Positions 52,633-62,603 of a stretch of DNA of 64,000 bases are shown here, piece after piece. The translations under genes and the position numbers were made by a program. Source of the stretch: Pseudomonas putida (lineage in GTDB: Bacteria; Pseudomonadota; Gammaproteobacteria; Pseudomonadales; Pseudomonadaceae); contig NZ_JANHLD010000004.1 of NCBI RefSeq assembly GCF_028682455.1, positions 496,001 to 560,000 on the forward strand. The letters are read 5' to 3'. Under the pieces are notes generated by a model. The model saw only the letters and a list, made by a program, of their open reading frames with translations. It made no database searches and had not been told where the DNA came from. Position 1 is the stretch's first letter, and each line of letters starts with the position of its first letter.

Positions 52633-53652
52633 TCAAACCGCGACCAGGCGCACACTGGCGCCTTCGCCGACGCCCAGGGCTTCGGCGGCTTCAAGACTCA
52701 AGGTGACCGGTTTGCCTGGTACCCAGTCCAGCTCCAGCAGCACGGCGCGGTAGTCCTGCAACTGGCCATTGCAGACCAGGTACGGGCGCCCGCCCTTGAC
52801 CACGGTGCTGTCGAGCTTGACCGGCACCACACGGCTCTGGGCAATCGAGCGAATGCTCGATACCCGTGCATGCAAGGTTGGGCCACCGTCGAAAATGTCG
52901 ATGTAGTGATCGGTCTCGAAGCCTTCGCGCATCAGGATATCGAAGGTGATTTGCGCACGTGGATGCACCTGCCCCATGGCTTCTTGCGCGGCATCGGGCA
53001 GCAGAGGCACGTAGATCGGGTAGTGCGGCATTAGCTCGGCCAGGAAGGTACGGCTCTTGAGACCGCACAGTCGCTCGGCCTCGGCATAGTTCAGGTCGAA
53101 GAAGTTGCGCCCGATGGCATCCCAGAATGGCGAGTCGCCGTTCTCGTCGCTGTAGCCGACGATTTCGGTCACGACCGAATCGGCGAAGCGCTCCGGGTGC
53201 GCAGCCATGAACAACAGGCGACCGCGGGAGTTGAGCTCCGACCAGCCGGTACCCACCAGCTCCGGCAGCACGTAGAAACTGGTCAGCAGGCTGTTGCCCG
53301 TCAGGTCGTGGCACTGCGAAAGCACGTGGATCTTGTTGTGAATCTTGAGCTCGCGCGAAGCGTGCACGAAGGTCTCGTTACGAAAGCTGTAGAACGGCTC
53401 GGAGTAGCCTGCCGAGGCGACAATCGCCGAGCAGCCGACCAGTTTGCCGGTGCTGCTGTCTTCAAGCACGAAGAAGTAGCTTTCTTCGCCGTTGAAGCTG
53501 ACCTCGGCGGCAAAGGACGTCTCGGAGGCGGCAATCTTGTCGCTCAGGCGACCGGCATCATCCGGCAAGGACGTGACACCAATGGGGCTGTCCGCTGCCA
53601 GACGCTGTACTTCGCCCAGATCAGCCATTTGCGCGGGGCGCATCACCAGCAT
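52633..53652 (-). CDS. aruF: Arginine/ornithine N-succinyltransferase, alpha subunit (AruF)
   Basis: 339 residues from ATG 53652 with AAGGAG upstream; the frame runs on but the extension is not conserved. MLVMRPAQMADLGEVQRLAADSPIGVTSLPDDAGRLSDKIAASETSFAAEV is the family N terminus. The middle has GRLLFMAAHPERFADSVVTEIVGYSDENGDSPFWDAIGRNFFDLNYAEAERLCG. It is a paralogue of AruG, and the two form the heteromeric transferase that starts the pathway. Confidence 0.95.
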   Translation of the reverse strand: MLVMRPAQMADLGEVQRLAADSPIGVTSLPDDAGRLSDKIAASETSFAAEVSFNGEESYFFVLEDSSTGKLVGCSAIVASAGYSEPFYSFRNETFVHASRELKIHNKIHVLSQCHDLTGNSLLTSFYVLPELVGTGWSELNSRGRLLFMAAHPERFADSVVTEIVGYSDENGDSPFWDAIGRNFFDLNYAEAERLCGLKSRTFLAELMPHYPIYVPLLPDAAQEAMGQVHPRAQITFDILMREGFETDHYIDIFDGGPTLHARVSSIRSIAQSRVVPVKLDSTVVKGGRPYLVCNGQLQDYRAVLLELDWVPGKPVTLSLEAAEALGVGEGASVRLVAV

Positions 53653-53785
53653 GGTGTCACTCCTTTCGGGAAAACAGGCCAGCGTCTGCCGGCACAGAAA
53701 AAAACAGCAGGCGCCCGAGGGACACATGCTCTGGAATTCGGATTCACCGGCCCCGCAGGGCCGGCGAAAGGACCGCAGGCGCGAA

Positions 53786-55006
53786 TCAGGCCTGGGTCAG
53801 TTTGGCTGCGGCACGCTCGAAGCGATCCAGACCTTCATCGATATCGGCATCTTCGACCACCAGGCTTGGGGCGAAACGCACGACATCGGGACCTGCCTGG
53901 AGCACCATCAGGCCTTCTTTCTCGGCCGCGTTGAAGACGTCCTTGGCCTTGCCCTTCCAGGCATCGGACAACACGCAACCGATCAGCAGGCCGATACCAC
54001 GTACCTGGGTGAACAGGCCGTACTGCTGGCCGATCTTCTCCAGGCGCGCCTTGAAGCGCTCATGCTTGGCCTTGACGCCCGCCAGCACTTCAGGGGTGTT
54101 GACCACATCCAGCACGGCATTGGCCACGGCGCACGCCAGTGGGTTGCCGCCGTAGGTGGTGCCGTGGGTGCCAACGGCCAGGTGCTTGGCCAGGTCTTCG
54201 GTAGTCAGCATGGCGCCGATCGGGAATCCGCCGCCCAGGCTCTTGGCACTGGAGAGGATGTCCGGAGTGACGCCGTAGTGCATGTAGGCGAACAGTTCGC
54301 CGGTACGGCCGACACCTGTTTGTACTTCGTCGAAGATCAGCAGGGCGTTGTGCTTGTCGCACAGCTCGCGAGCACCCTTGAGGTAGGCCAGGTCCGCCGG
54401 TACCACACCGCTCTCCCCCTGGATCGGCTCGATCACCACCGCGCAGGTCTTGTCGGATATCTGTGCCTTGAGCGCTTCCAGATCGTTGTACGGCACATGG
54501 CTGATACCAGTGATCTTCGGGCCGAAACCGTCGGAGTACTTGGGCTGGCCGCCCACGCTCACGGTGAACAGGGTGCGACCGTGGAAGCTGTTAACGGTGG
54601 CGATGATTTCGTGCTTTTCAGGGCCGAAACGATCATGGGCGACGCGGCGGGCCAGCTTGAACGCAGCTTCGTTGGCTTCGGCGCCGGAGTTGCAGAAGAA
54701 CGCCCGCTCGGCGAAGGTTGCGTCGACCAGCTTGTGGGCCAGGCGCAGGGCCGGCTCGTTGGTGAAAACGTTGGACACATGCCACAGCTTGTTGGCCTGC
54801 TCGGTCAGGGCGCCAACCAGCGCCGGGTGAGCATGCCCCAGAACGTTCACGGCAATCCCGCCCGCGAAGTCGATTAGCTCGCGGCCCGACTGATCCCAGA
54901 CTCGGGAGCCCGCACCACGAACGGGGATAAAGGCCGCCGGTGCGTAATTGGGAACCATTACCTGGTCGAAATCGGCGCGTTGCACCGGAGCTTGCGGAGC
55001 GGACAT
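53786..55006 (-). CDS. aruC: Succinylornithine/acetylornithine aminotransferase (AruC)
   Basis: 406 residues of the class III PLP aminotransferases. PYNDLEALKAQISDKTCAVVIEPIQGESG, ALLIFDEVQTGVGRTGELFAYMHYG and the PLP Lys in ILSSAKSLGGGFPIGAML are seen, as is the glycine-rich FFCNSGAEANEAAFKLAR. In Pseudomonas one enzyme serves arginine synthesis and the catabolic step succinylornithine to semialdehyde. It is first in aruCFG-astDB-x-astE, with ArgR-like sites upstream. Confidence 0.95.
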   Translation of the reverse strand: MSAPQAPVQRADFDQVMVPNYAPAAFIPVRGAGSRVWDQSGRELIDFAGGIAVNVLGHAHPALVGALTEQANKLWHVSNVFTNEPALRLAHKLVDATFAERAFFCNSGAEANEAAFKLARRVAHDRFGPEKHEIIATVNSFHGRTLFTVSVGGQPKYSDGFGPKITGISHVPYNDLEALKAQISDKTCAVVIEPIQGESGVVPADLAYLKGARELCDKHNALLIFDEVQTGVGRTGELFAYMHYGVTPDILSSAKSLGGGFPIGAMLTTEDLAKHLAVGTHGTTYGGNPLACAVANAVLDVVNTPEVLAGVKAKHERFKARLEKIGQQYGLFTQVRGIGLLIGCVLSDAWKGKAKDVFNAAEKEGLMVLQAGPDVVRFAPSLVVEDADIDEGLDRFERAAAKLTQA

Positions 55007-55085
55007 CGGAGTCTCCTGAAGAGGAACGCCTGCCTGGAACTGGCGAGCGATGGGAGGATTGTAAGGACAGATCGGCGCCTGACCT

Positions 55086-55101
55086 TGTCGCCAAGCGACA
55101 A
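55086..55101 (+). promoter_or_regulatory. ArgR-like half-site upstream of aruC (plus orientation)
   Basis: TGTCGC-N8-AA, the half-site form described for Pseudomonas ArgR, lies about 80 bases upstream of the aruC ATG. Confidence 0.55.
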
Positions 55102-55135
55102 CTTCTTATAGCGCCAAACCCTGTTTTACCAAGGC

Positions 55136-55151
55136 TTTCGGCAATGCGACA
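55136..55151 (-). promoter_or_regulatory. ArgR-like half-site upstream of aruC (minus orientation)
   Basis: On the minus strand TGTCGCATTGCCGAAA fits TGTCGC-N8-AA, about 130-145 bases upstream of the aruC ATG. It shares TGTCGCATTG with the site before aotJ. Confidence 0.6.
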
Positions 55152-55219
55152 AATAGGGTCGCAAAGGCGCAGTTTAAACGGTGCGAAGTCGGGGTGGGAG
55201 ATATCTGCAGGAACGGCGG

Positions 55220-56200
55220 TCAGCCGCGCTCGGCGGGCACCGATGACAACTCGAAGGGGCTGCTGCTTCGTCGCTGGTTGCGATCCTCCCGCGGCGTTGC
55301 GCCGAAGAAGTTGCGATAGGCACTGGAAAAATGCGGCCCCGAGGAGAAGCCACACGACAAACCAATCTGGATGATCGACTTGCTGGTTTGCATCAGCATC
55401 TGGCGCGCCTTGTTCAGGCGCAGCTCCAGGTAGTACTGGCTCGGAACACGATTGAGGTATTGCTTGAAGATCCGCTCCAGCTGGCGCCGCGACACGCAGA
55501 CATGCTGGGCGATCTCATCGGTGGTCAGCGGCTCTTCGATGTTGGCTTCCATCAACAAGACCGCCTGGGTCAGCTTCGGATGACTCGAGCCCAGGCGATT
55601 CTGCAGTGGAATGCGCTGACGCTCACCGCCTTCGCGAATCCGCTCGACGACCAGCTCCTCGGACACCGCACCGGCAAGCTCGGCACCATGGTCGCGTGCC
55701 AGCACGGCCAGCAACAGGTCGATCACCGACATCCCGCCGCAGGCGGTCAGGCGATCACGGTCCCAGTCGAACAGATGACTGGTAGCGATGACCTTGGGAA
55801 AACGCTCGGCAAAATCATCCTGCCAGCGCCAGTGCACCGCGGCCCGGTAGCCATCGAGCAAACCCAGTTGCGCCAGAGGATACACCCCGGCCGACAGGCC
55901 ACCGATCACACAACCGGCGCGCGCCAACTGCTTGAGCGCACTGCCCAACCCCGACGCCACGGCCTGGGGCGGCTCATCGGCCAGCAGGAAGAGTTTCTGG
56001 CAGCCCTCCAAACGCCCCGCCCAAGGCTCGCCCGGTAAACGCCAGGCACCTTCGGCAGCAGGCTCGGCCTGCAGGAACAACAAGTCGTAGGCCACTTCCG
56101 GATGTACCTTCTGGGCAACCCGCAAAACCTCTTCGGCCAGCGCCAGGGTCAGGGCTTTGGTGCTGGGCCAGATGAGAAAACCGATTCGCTGGGTGGTCAT
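55220..56200 (-). CDS. argR: AraC-family arginine regulator ArgR
   Basis: 326 residues. The N-terminal DJ-1/PfpI-like domain (about 5-185) includes RIGFLIWPSTKALTLALAEEVLRVAQ and AGCVIGGLSAGVYPLAQLGLLDGYRAAVHW. The C-terminal AraC HTH is MEANIEEPLTTDEIAQHVCVSRRQLERIFKQYLNRVPSQYYLELRLNKARQML, then SIIQIGLSCGFSSGPHFSSAYRNFFGATPRE. This is the Pseudomonas ArgR, unrelated to E. coli ArgR. It activates aru and aot and represses biosynthesis genes. It is last in the aotJQMP-argR cluster. Confidence 0.95.
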   Translation of the reverse strand: MTTQRIGFLIWPSTKALTLALAEEVLRVAQKVHPEVAYDLLFLQAEPAAEGAWRLPGEPWAGRLEGCQKLFLLADEPPQAVASGLGSALKQLARAGCVIGGLSAGVYPLAQLGLLDGYRAAVHWRWQDDFAERFPKVIATSHLFDWDRDRLTACGGMSVIDLLLAVLARDHGAELAGAVSEELVVERIREGGERQRIPLQNRLGSSHPKLTQAVLLMEANIEEPLTTDEIAQHVCVSRRQLERIFKQYLNRVPSQYYLELRLNKARQMLMQTSKSIIQIGLSCGFSSGPHFSSAYRNFFGATPREDRNQRRSSSPFELSSVPAERG

Positions 56201-56243
56201 GGGGTGCGGTCCGAAACCTGAGGAAGGTCAAGAGGATGAAACC

Positions 56244-56274
56244 GGTCATGCTGCGCAAGGCACGCAGCATGACC
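56244..56274 (-). promoter_or_regulatory. Strong hairpin between aotP and argR
   Basis: GGTCATGCTGCG pairs with CGCAGCATGACC (12 bp) around a seven-base loop. No long T run follows on the minus strand, so it is more likely an mRNA stabiliser or partial attenuator than a full terminator. Confidence 0.6.
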
Positions 56275-56297
56275 CATTTTGGTGCGCCGCGGCAATC

Positions 56298-57062
56298 TTA
56301 CTTCAAGCTGCCCGACAAGAACTGCTGCAAACGCTCGGACTGCGGGTTGACCAGCACCTCGCGCGGGTTGCCTGCCTCCTCCACCAGCCCCTTGTGCAGG
56401 AACACCAGCTGGTTGGACACCTCGCGGGCAAAGCCCATCTCGTGCGTCACCACCACCATGGTCCGGCCTTCCTGGGCCAGCGACTGCATGACCTTGAGCA
56501 CGTCGCCTACCAGCTCCGGGTCGAGCGCCGAGGTGGGCTCGTCGAACAGCATCACTTCCGGCTCCATCGCCAGCGCCCGGGCAATCGCCACACGCTGCTG
56601 CTCGCCACCGGACATATGCCCAGGATAGGCGTCCTTGCGATGGGAGACGCCCACTTTGGCGAGATAGTGCTCGGCTTTTTCCAGGGCATCCTTTTTCGAC
56701 ATGCCCAACACGTGCACTGGCGCTTCGATGATGTTTTCCAATGCGGTCATGTGCGACCACAGGTTGAAATGCTGAAACACCATCGAAAGGCGCGAACGCA
56801 TGCGCTGCAATTGCTTGGGATCGGCGGCCTTGAGCGCGCCGTCCTTGTTGGCCACCAACTTGAGCTCTTCGTTGTTGAGCAGAATCTTGCCCGCGTGAGG
56901 CTGTTCAAGCAGGTTGATGCAGCGCAGGAAGGTACTTTTGCCCGAGCCACTGGAGCCGATGATACTGATCACGTCGCCCGCCTTGGCAGCCAGGGACACG
57001 CCCTTGAGCACTTCGTGACTGCCATAGCGTTTATGCAGGTCTTGGACTTCGAGTTTGTACAT
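56298..57062 (-). CDS. aotP: Arginine/ornithine ABC transporter ATPase AotP
   Basis: 254 residues from ATG 57062. Walker A is GSSGSGKSTFLRC, the signature is MSGGEQQRVAIARAL and Walker B is VMLFDEPTSALDPE; the switch His is in VVVTHEMGFAREV. It is close to HisP and powers uptake by AotQM. It lies 66 bases downstream of aotM with no gene between, so aotO (present in P. aeruginosa) is missing. Confidence 0.95.
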   Translation of the reverse strand: MYKLEVQDLHKRYGSHEVLKGVSLAAKAGDVISIIGSSGSGKSTFLRCINLLEQPHAGKILLNNEELKLVANKDGALKAADPKQLQRMRSRLSMVFQHFNLWSHMTALENIIEAPVHVLGMSKKDALEKAEHYLAKVGVSHRKDAYPGHMSGGEQQRVAIARALAMEPEVMLFDEPTSALDPELVGDVLKVMQSLAQEGRTMVVVTHEMGFAREVSNQLVFLHKGLVEEAGNPREVLVNPQSERLQQFLSGSLK

Positions 57063-57128
57063 GCTGTCGGTTCTCACAAAGCAGTCAGTCTTGAGCTAAC
57101 GCTCAGGCGAAAATAGTTACCGCAGGCC

Positions 57129-57827
57129 TCAGGCCTTGCGCGGCGCCAGGTAGCCGAGCCAGCGGCGCTCGGCCAGCTTGAACAGGCGCACCAGAATGAA
57201 CGTCAGGCACAGGTAGAACACACCGGCGGTGATGTAGGCCTCGAACGGCAGGTAGTACTGGGCATTGACCGTGCGCGCTGCACCGGTGATGTCGATCAGG
57301 GTCACGATCGAGGCCAGGCTGGTGGTCTGCAGCATCATGATCACTTCGTTGCTGTACTGCGGCAGGGCCCGACGCAGGGCCGATGGCAGCAGGATGCGGC
57401 GGTACATCTTGACCCGCGACATGCCCATGGCCTTGGCTGCCTCGATCTCGCCATAGGGGGTGGCCTTGAGGCTGCCGGCGATGATTTCGGCGGTGTAGGC
57501 ACTGGTGTTGATGGCGAAGGCCAGGCAGGCACAGAAGGTCGCACTCGACAGCCACGGCCAGAGGAAACTCTCGCGCACCGCTTCGAACTGGGCCAGGCCG
57601 TAGTAGATCAGGAACAACTGCACCAGCATCGGCGTGCCGCGGATCACGTAGGTGTAGAGCCAGGCGGTCAGATTGACCAGCGGCTGCTTGGACACCCGCA
57701 TCAGACCCAGCGGAATGGCGGTCAACAAGCCGAAGAACAATGACAGCGCCAGCAGTTTCAGCGTGGTCAGCAAGCCGCCCAGGTACAGCGGCAGGGCCTC
57801 CCAGATGACGTTGTAGTCGAAAATCAT
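57129..57827 (-). CDS. aotM: Arginine/ornithine ABC transporter permease AotM
   Basis: 232 residues with about five membrane segments. The family N terminus is IWEALPLYLGGLLTTLKLLALSLFFGLLTAIPLGLMR. The EAA loop (about 135-155) is EIEAAKAMGMSRVKMYRRILLPSALRRALPQYSNEVI. It is HisM-like. Its ATG overlaps the aotQ stop as ATGA. Confidence 0.95.
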   Translation of the reverse strand: MIFDYNVIWEALPLYLGGLLTTLKLLALSLFFGLLTAIPLGLMRVSKQPLVNLTAWLYTYVIRGTPMLVQLFLIYYGLAQFEAVRESFLWPWLSSATFCACLAFAINTSAYTAEIIAGSLKATPYGEIEAAKAMGMSRVKMYRRILLPSALRRALPQYSNEVIMMLQTTSLASIVTLIDITGAARTVNAQYYLPFEAYITAGVFYLCLTFILVRLFKLAERRWLGYLAPRKA

Positions 57828-58513
57828 AGTTCAGCCGCCTTTACGCCTACCGAGTAGCGCTTCTCGAGGTAACGCAGGGCCAGCAGCGAAACACTGGTGA
57901 TCACCAGGTACAGGGCTGCGACCGCCAGGAAGAAGGTGAAGGGTTCGCGGGTGGCATCGGCCGCCTGCTTGGCCTTGAACATCATGTCCTGCAGGCCGAC
58001 CACCGAAATCAGTGCCGTCGCCTTGGTCAGGACCAGCCAATTGTTGGTAAAGCCCGGAATCGCCAGGCGAATCATCTGCGGCACCATGACCCGGAAGAAC
58101 ACCTGCAGGTTGCTCATGCCATAGGCCATGCCAGCTTCAGCCTGCCCCTTGGGGATGGCCATGAAGGCGCCACGGAAGGTTTCCGACAGGTAGGCACCAA
58201 AGATGAAACCCAGGGTACCGATACCCGCCATCAGCGGATTGAGGTCGATGTAGTCGTCGTAGCCGAGCAGCGGCGCGACACGATTGAGCAGGTCCTGACC
58301 GCCATAGAAGATCAGCAGGATCAGCACCAGATCGGGAATCCCGCGGATAACCGTGGAATACAGGTCGCCCAGCCAGGCCAACCAGCGCACAGGCGACAGA
58401 CGCAGAGCCACACCGATAAGGCCGAGTACGATAGCCAGGGCCATTGACGACAAGGCGAGCTGCAGCGTCAGCCACACGCCGTCGAGGATGACTGCCCCGT
58501 AGCCTTTCAACAT
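57824..58513 (-). CDS. aotQ: Arginine/ornithine ABC transporter permease AotQ
   Basis: 229 residues from ATG 58513 (GAGGACC upstream). MLKGYGAVILDGVWLTLQLALSSMALAIVLGLIGVALRLS starts the first membrane segments. The EAA loop is GQAEAGMAYGMSNLQVFFRVMVPQMIRLAIPGFTNNWLVL. It is HisQ-like and pairs with AotM as the permease dimer. Confidence 0.95.
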   Translation of the reverse strand: MLKGYGAVILDGVWLTLQLALSSMALAIVLGLIGVALRLSPVRWLAWLGDLYSTVIRGIPDLVLILLIFYGGQDLLNRVAPLLGYDDYIDLNPLMAGIGTLGFIFGAYLSETFRGAFMAIPKGQAEAGMAYGMSNLQVFFRVMVPQMIRLAIPGFTNNWLVLTKATALISVVGLQDMMFKAKQAADATREPFTFFLAVAALYLVITSVSLLALRYLEKRYSVGVKAAEL

Positions 58514-58603
58514 GTTGAGGTCCTCGACCTTAGGGATGAAAAAATGGTGCAAACCTCAGAGCCTCTGCTGCTTGCACCATTACACAGGTGAAACGTCGAC
58601 GAT

Positions 58604-59389
58604 TTACTTGGCTTCAGGGCCGTAGATGTCGAAGTTGAAGTACTTGTCCTGGATTTTCTTGTACTCGCCATTGGCGCGGATGGCCGCGATGGCAGCGTTC
58701 AAGCGATCCAGGTTGGCCTTGTCGCCCTTGCGTACGGCGATACCAACGCCGTCACCGAAGTACTTCACGTCGGTGAACGACGGGCCGACGAAGGCGTAGC
58801 CCTTGCCAGCGTCAGTTTTCAGGAAGCCATCTTCGAGCAGGGTAGCATCGGCAACGGTACCGTCCAGGCGACCGGCTGCGACGTCCAGGTAGATTTCGTT
58901 CTGGGTGCCGTAAGGAACGATGGTCGCGCCTTGTGGAGCCAGAACCTCTTTGGCGAAGCGATCGTGGATCGAGCCACGCTGCACGCCAATCTTCTTGCCC
59001 TTGAGCTCGGCAAGGCTGTCGCTCACGGTGCTGCCTTCCTTCATCACCAGGCGTGCCGGTGTCAGGTAGTACTTGCCCGTGAAGTCGACGGACTTCTTGC
59101 GATCTTCGGTGATCGACATGGACGAGAGGATCGCGTCGATCTTGCGCACTTTCAGCGCCGGGATCAGGCCATCGAACTCTTGCTCGACCCAGGTGCACTT
59201 GACCTTCATCTCGGCGCACAGGGCGTTGCCGATGTCGTAGTCGAAGCCAACGATGCTGCCGTCCGGCGCCTTGGAGGCGAACGGTGGGTAGGCAGCCTCG
59301 ATACCGATTTTCAACGGTTTCTCATCAGCCAGCGATGCCAGGGAAAACACAGACAGCGCCAGGGCGCCAAGCAGTGCGAGTTTCTTCAT
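58604..59389 (-). CDS. aotJ: Arginine/ornithine periplasmic binding protein AotJ
   Basis: 261 residues from ATG 59389 (GGAG six bases upstream). The signal peptide MKKLALLGALALSVFSLASLA precedes a type II SBP_bac_3 protein: LKIGIEAAYPPFASKAPDGSIVGFDYDIGNALCAEMKVKCTWVEQEFDGLIPALKVRKIDAILSSMSIT. This is LAO/HisJ-like. The two Cys (about 59, 66) may pair as in LAO proteins. It is the first gene of aotJQMP-argR. Confidence 0.95.
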   Translation of the reverse strand: MKKLALLGALALSVFSLASLADEKPLKIGIEAAYPPFASKAPDGSIVGFDYDIGNALCAEMKVKCTWVEQEFDGLIPALKVRKIDAILSSMSITEDRKKSVDFTGKYYLTPARLVMKEGSTVSDSLAELKGKKIGVQRGSIHDRFAKEVLAPQGATIVPYGTQNEIYLDVAAGRLDGTVADATLLEDGFLKTDAGKGYAFVGPSFTDVKYFGDGVGIAVRKGDKANLDRLNAAIAAIRANGEYKKIQDKYFNFDIYGPEAK

Positions 59390-59822
59390 CTGGAACTCCA
59401 TCGGTAAAAGGCACTACAAGGCAGGGTAAAACTGCCCCATATGCAAATGGGTACAACGCGAGCTGCGCAGGGCCGACAAAGGTCGAACGCCACGAGCGAG
59501 TGATCGGCATTTTAACGACAGCTCCGAAGCCGATATTTCCTCAATGCGACAACTAATTACAGAAGCACAGGAACTGGCGGCCGGAGATATTGACAGCTTT
59601 CGCGAATTATGCAAAAGCAAAAGACAAATAACCTATCAGCGAAGCAATAACCGGGCCTATTATTGGCAAAGCCTTCTAATCCGGCAAGCGCAGCGTTTCA
59701 GCACGTTGAAATTGGTGCCGGGAACGCCCTCGATCGGTGCGGTAGCGTTTCCCTTTGCCCCGTTTGCGCGCAATCGGGGTGACACATAGGTTACCGATGA
59801 TTGTCGAAGTAACAGAAAGCAC
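59390..59822. other. Intergenic region upstream of aotJ
   Basis: About 430 bp between aotJ and the acsA terminator. It holds the aotJ promoter side with an ArgR-like half-site. A plus-strand open frame (59544-59789, 81 codons) has no clear homology and no good ribosome binding site, and is not called. Confidence 0.5.
59536..59551 (-). promoter_or_regulatory. ArgR-like half-site upstream of aotJ
   Basis: On the minus strand TGTCGCATTGAGGAAA fits TGTCGC-N8-AA. It lies about 147-162 bases upstream of the aotJ ATG, close to the distance seen before aruC. Confidence 0.6.
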
Positions 59823-59855
59823 AAAGCCCCGCTGGCGAACCAGCGGGGCTTTGTT
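59823..59855 (-). terminator. Rho-independent terminator after acsA
   Basis: AAAGCCCCGCTGG and CCAGCGGGGCTTT form a 13-bp stem around CGAA, with short T-rich flanks on both strands. Confidence 0.85.
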
Positions 59856-59862
59856 AGTGGCT

Positions 59863-59888
59863 ATCGCGGGGCAAGCCCGCTCCTGCGG
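59863..59888. repeat. Single REP element after acsA
   Basis: ATCGCGGGGCAAGCCCGCTC is one unpaired REP core, directly at the acsA stop and just before its terminator. Confidence 0.82.
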
Positions 59889-59889
59889 G

Positions 59890-61851
<1,962 letters not shown>

Positions 61852-62250
61852 CTTTATCTACCTCGGTGTAATAGTTGTTTTTGTATGACCTCGTTGTAAC
61901 TGTACCAGACCGGGCCGGCCATTCGACGTTGGTAGTAACGCCCTGCTCTTTTTGCCCCCTGCAATTGACCGCAAGCTCAAGACCGGGCATCAGGACCAGG
62001 AAAAATAAATCGCCCGAGTGCCTGGCGAGCGATTGTTACAGTTTTTGCCAACAGTGTTTATCAAAACGTCATCTGTTTAAGGCAGGCACACCACCCTAAA
62101 ATTCACCTCGCCAGCAACGGCAACGAGATTAACTTCTTGTAACACCCCCACGAAGGCCGTTAATCCCGCGATAACTGTGATAGTTGAACTTAAGTTGCAC
62201 ACGCGGCGCCACAAGCGCTGCGTGCCCCCTCTCGACCTTAGACAGGTAAA
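61852..62250. other. Intergenic region between acsA and a small secreted gene
   Basis: About 400 bp between divergent genes. A weak hairpin (AATCGC...GCGATT, 62006-62036) is the only structure seen besides the acsA leader. No gene or known RNA family is recognised. Confidence 0.5.
61875..61882 (-). promoter_or_regulatory. Candidate Hfq/Crc target in the acsA leader
   Basis: On the minus strand AAAAACAA matches AANAANAA exactly, about 24 bases upstream of the acsA ATG and close to the ribosome binding site GAGG. Catabolite repression of acetate use through Crc is known in Pseudomonas. Confidence 0.55.
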
Positions 62251-62517
62251 ATGAAAATGAAAGCGTTACTGGTATTGGTACTTGGCAGTCTTTGCACCAC
62301 GGCGATGGCCGCTGAAGTTGCAAACGACACTGCCGGGCAGATTCCGGTTGAACAGTACAGCTACTCGCAGCACCTGGACATCGCCAAAGTCATCTCCATG
62401 AGCGAAGTCCCGCACGTCTGCGAGGTAGTCCCGGTCCGCATGACCTACGAGGACTCCCAGGGCCAGCAGCATATTCTTGAATACCGCGTGATGGGGGACG
62501 GCTGCTCTAACGGCTAA
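62251..62517 (+). CDS. Small periplasmic DUF2790-family protein
   Basis: 88 residues. The signal peptide MKMKALLVLVLGSLCTTAMAAE precedes a mature part of about 67: QIPVEQYSYSQHLDIAKVISMSEVPHVCEVVPVRMTYEDSQGQQHILEYRVMGDGC. This matches my memory of DUF2790, abundant in Pseudomonas and of unknown function. The two Cys (in PHVCEVV and GDGC) could form a disulfide. It is monocistronic, with a terminator after it. Confidence 0.85.
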   Translation: MKMKALLVLVLGSLCTTAMAAEVANDTAGQIPVEQYSYSQHLDIAKVISMSEVPHVCEVVPVRMTYEDSQGQQHILEYRVMGDGCSNG

Positions 62518-62534
62518 TCACACCATTCTTGTTT

Positions 62535-62570
62535 CGCACGCCCCGGCACACTGAACGGGGCGTGCGATTT
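62535..62570 (+). terminator. Terminator after the DUF2790 gene
   Basis: CGCACGCCCCG pairs with CGGGGCGTGCG (11 bp) around a ten-base loop and is followed by ATTTAC. It lies between convergent genes. Confidence 0.72.
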
Positions 62571-62603
62571 ACACTAAGGCCCTCTTCAACGCTGACAGTA
62601 TTG

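Noticed and set aside
59544..59789. 81-codon plus-strand frame upstream of aotJ
   Set aside because: It overlaps the ArgR-like operator region, has no good ribosome binding site and no family likeness.
62006..62036. Small RNA or terminator upstream of the DUF2790 gene
   Set aside because: Only a weak 6-bp stem with a long loop; no promoter or T-run support.
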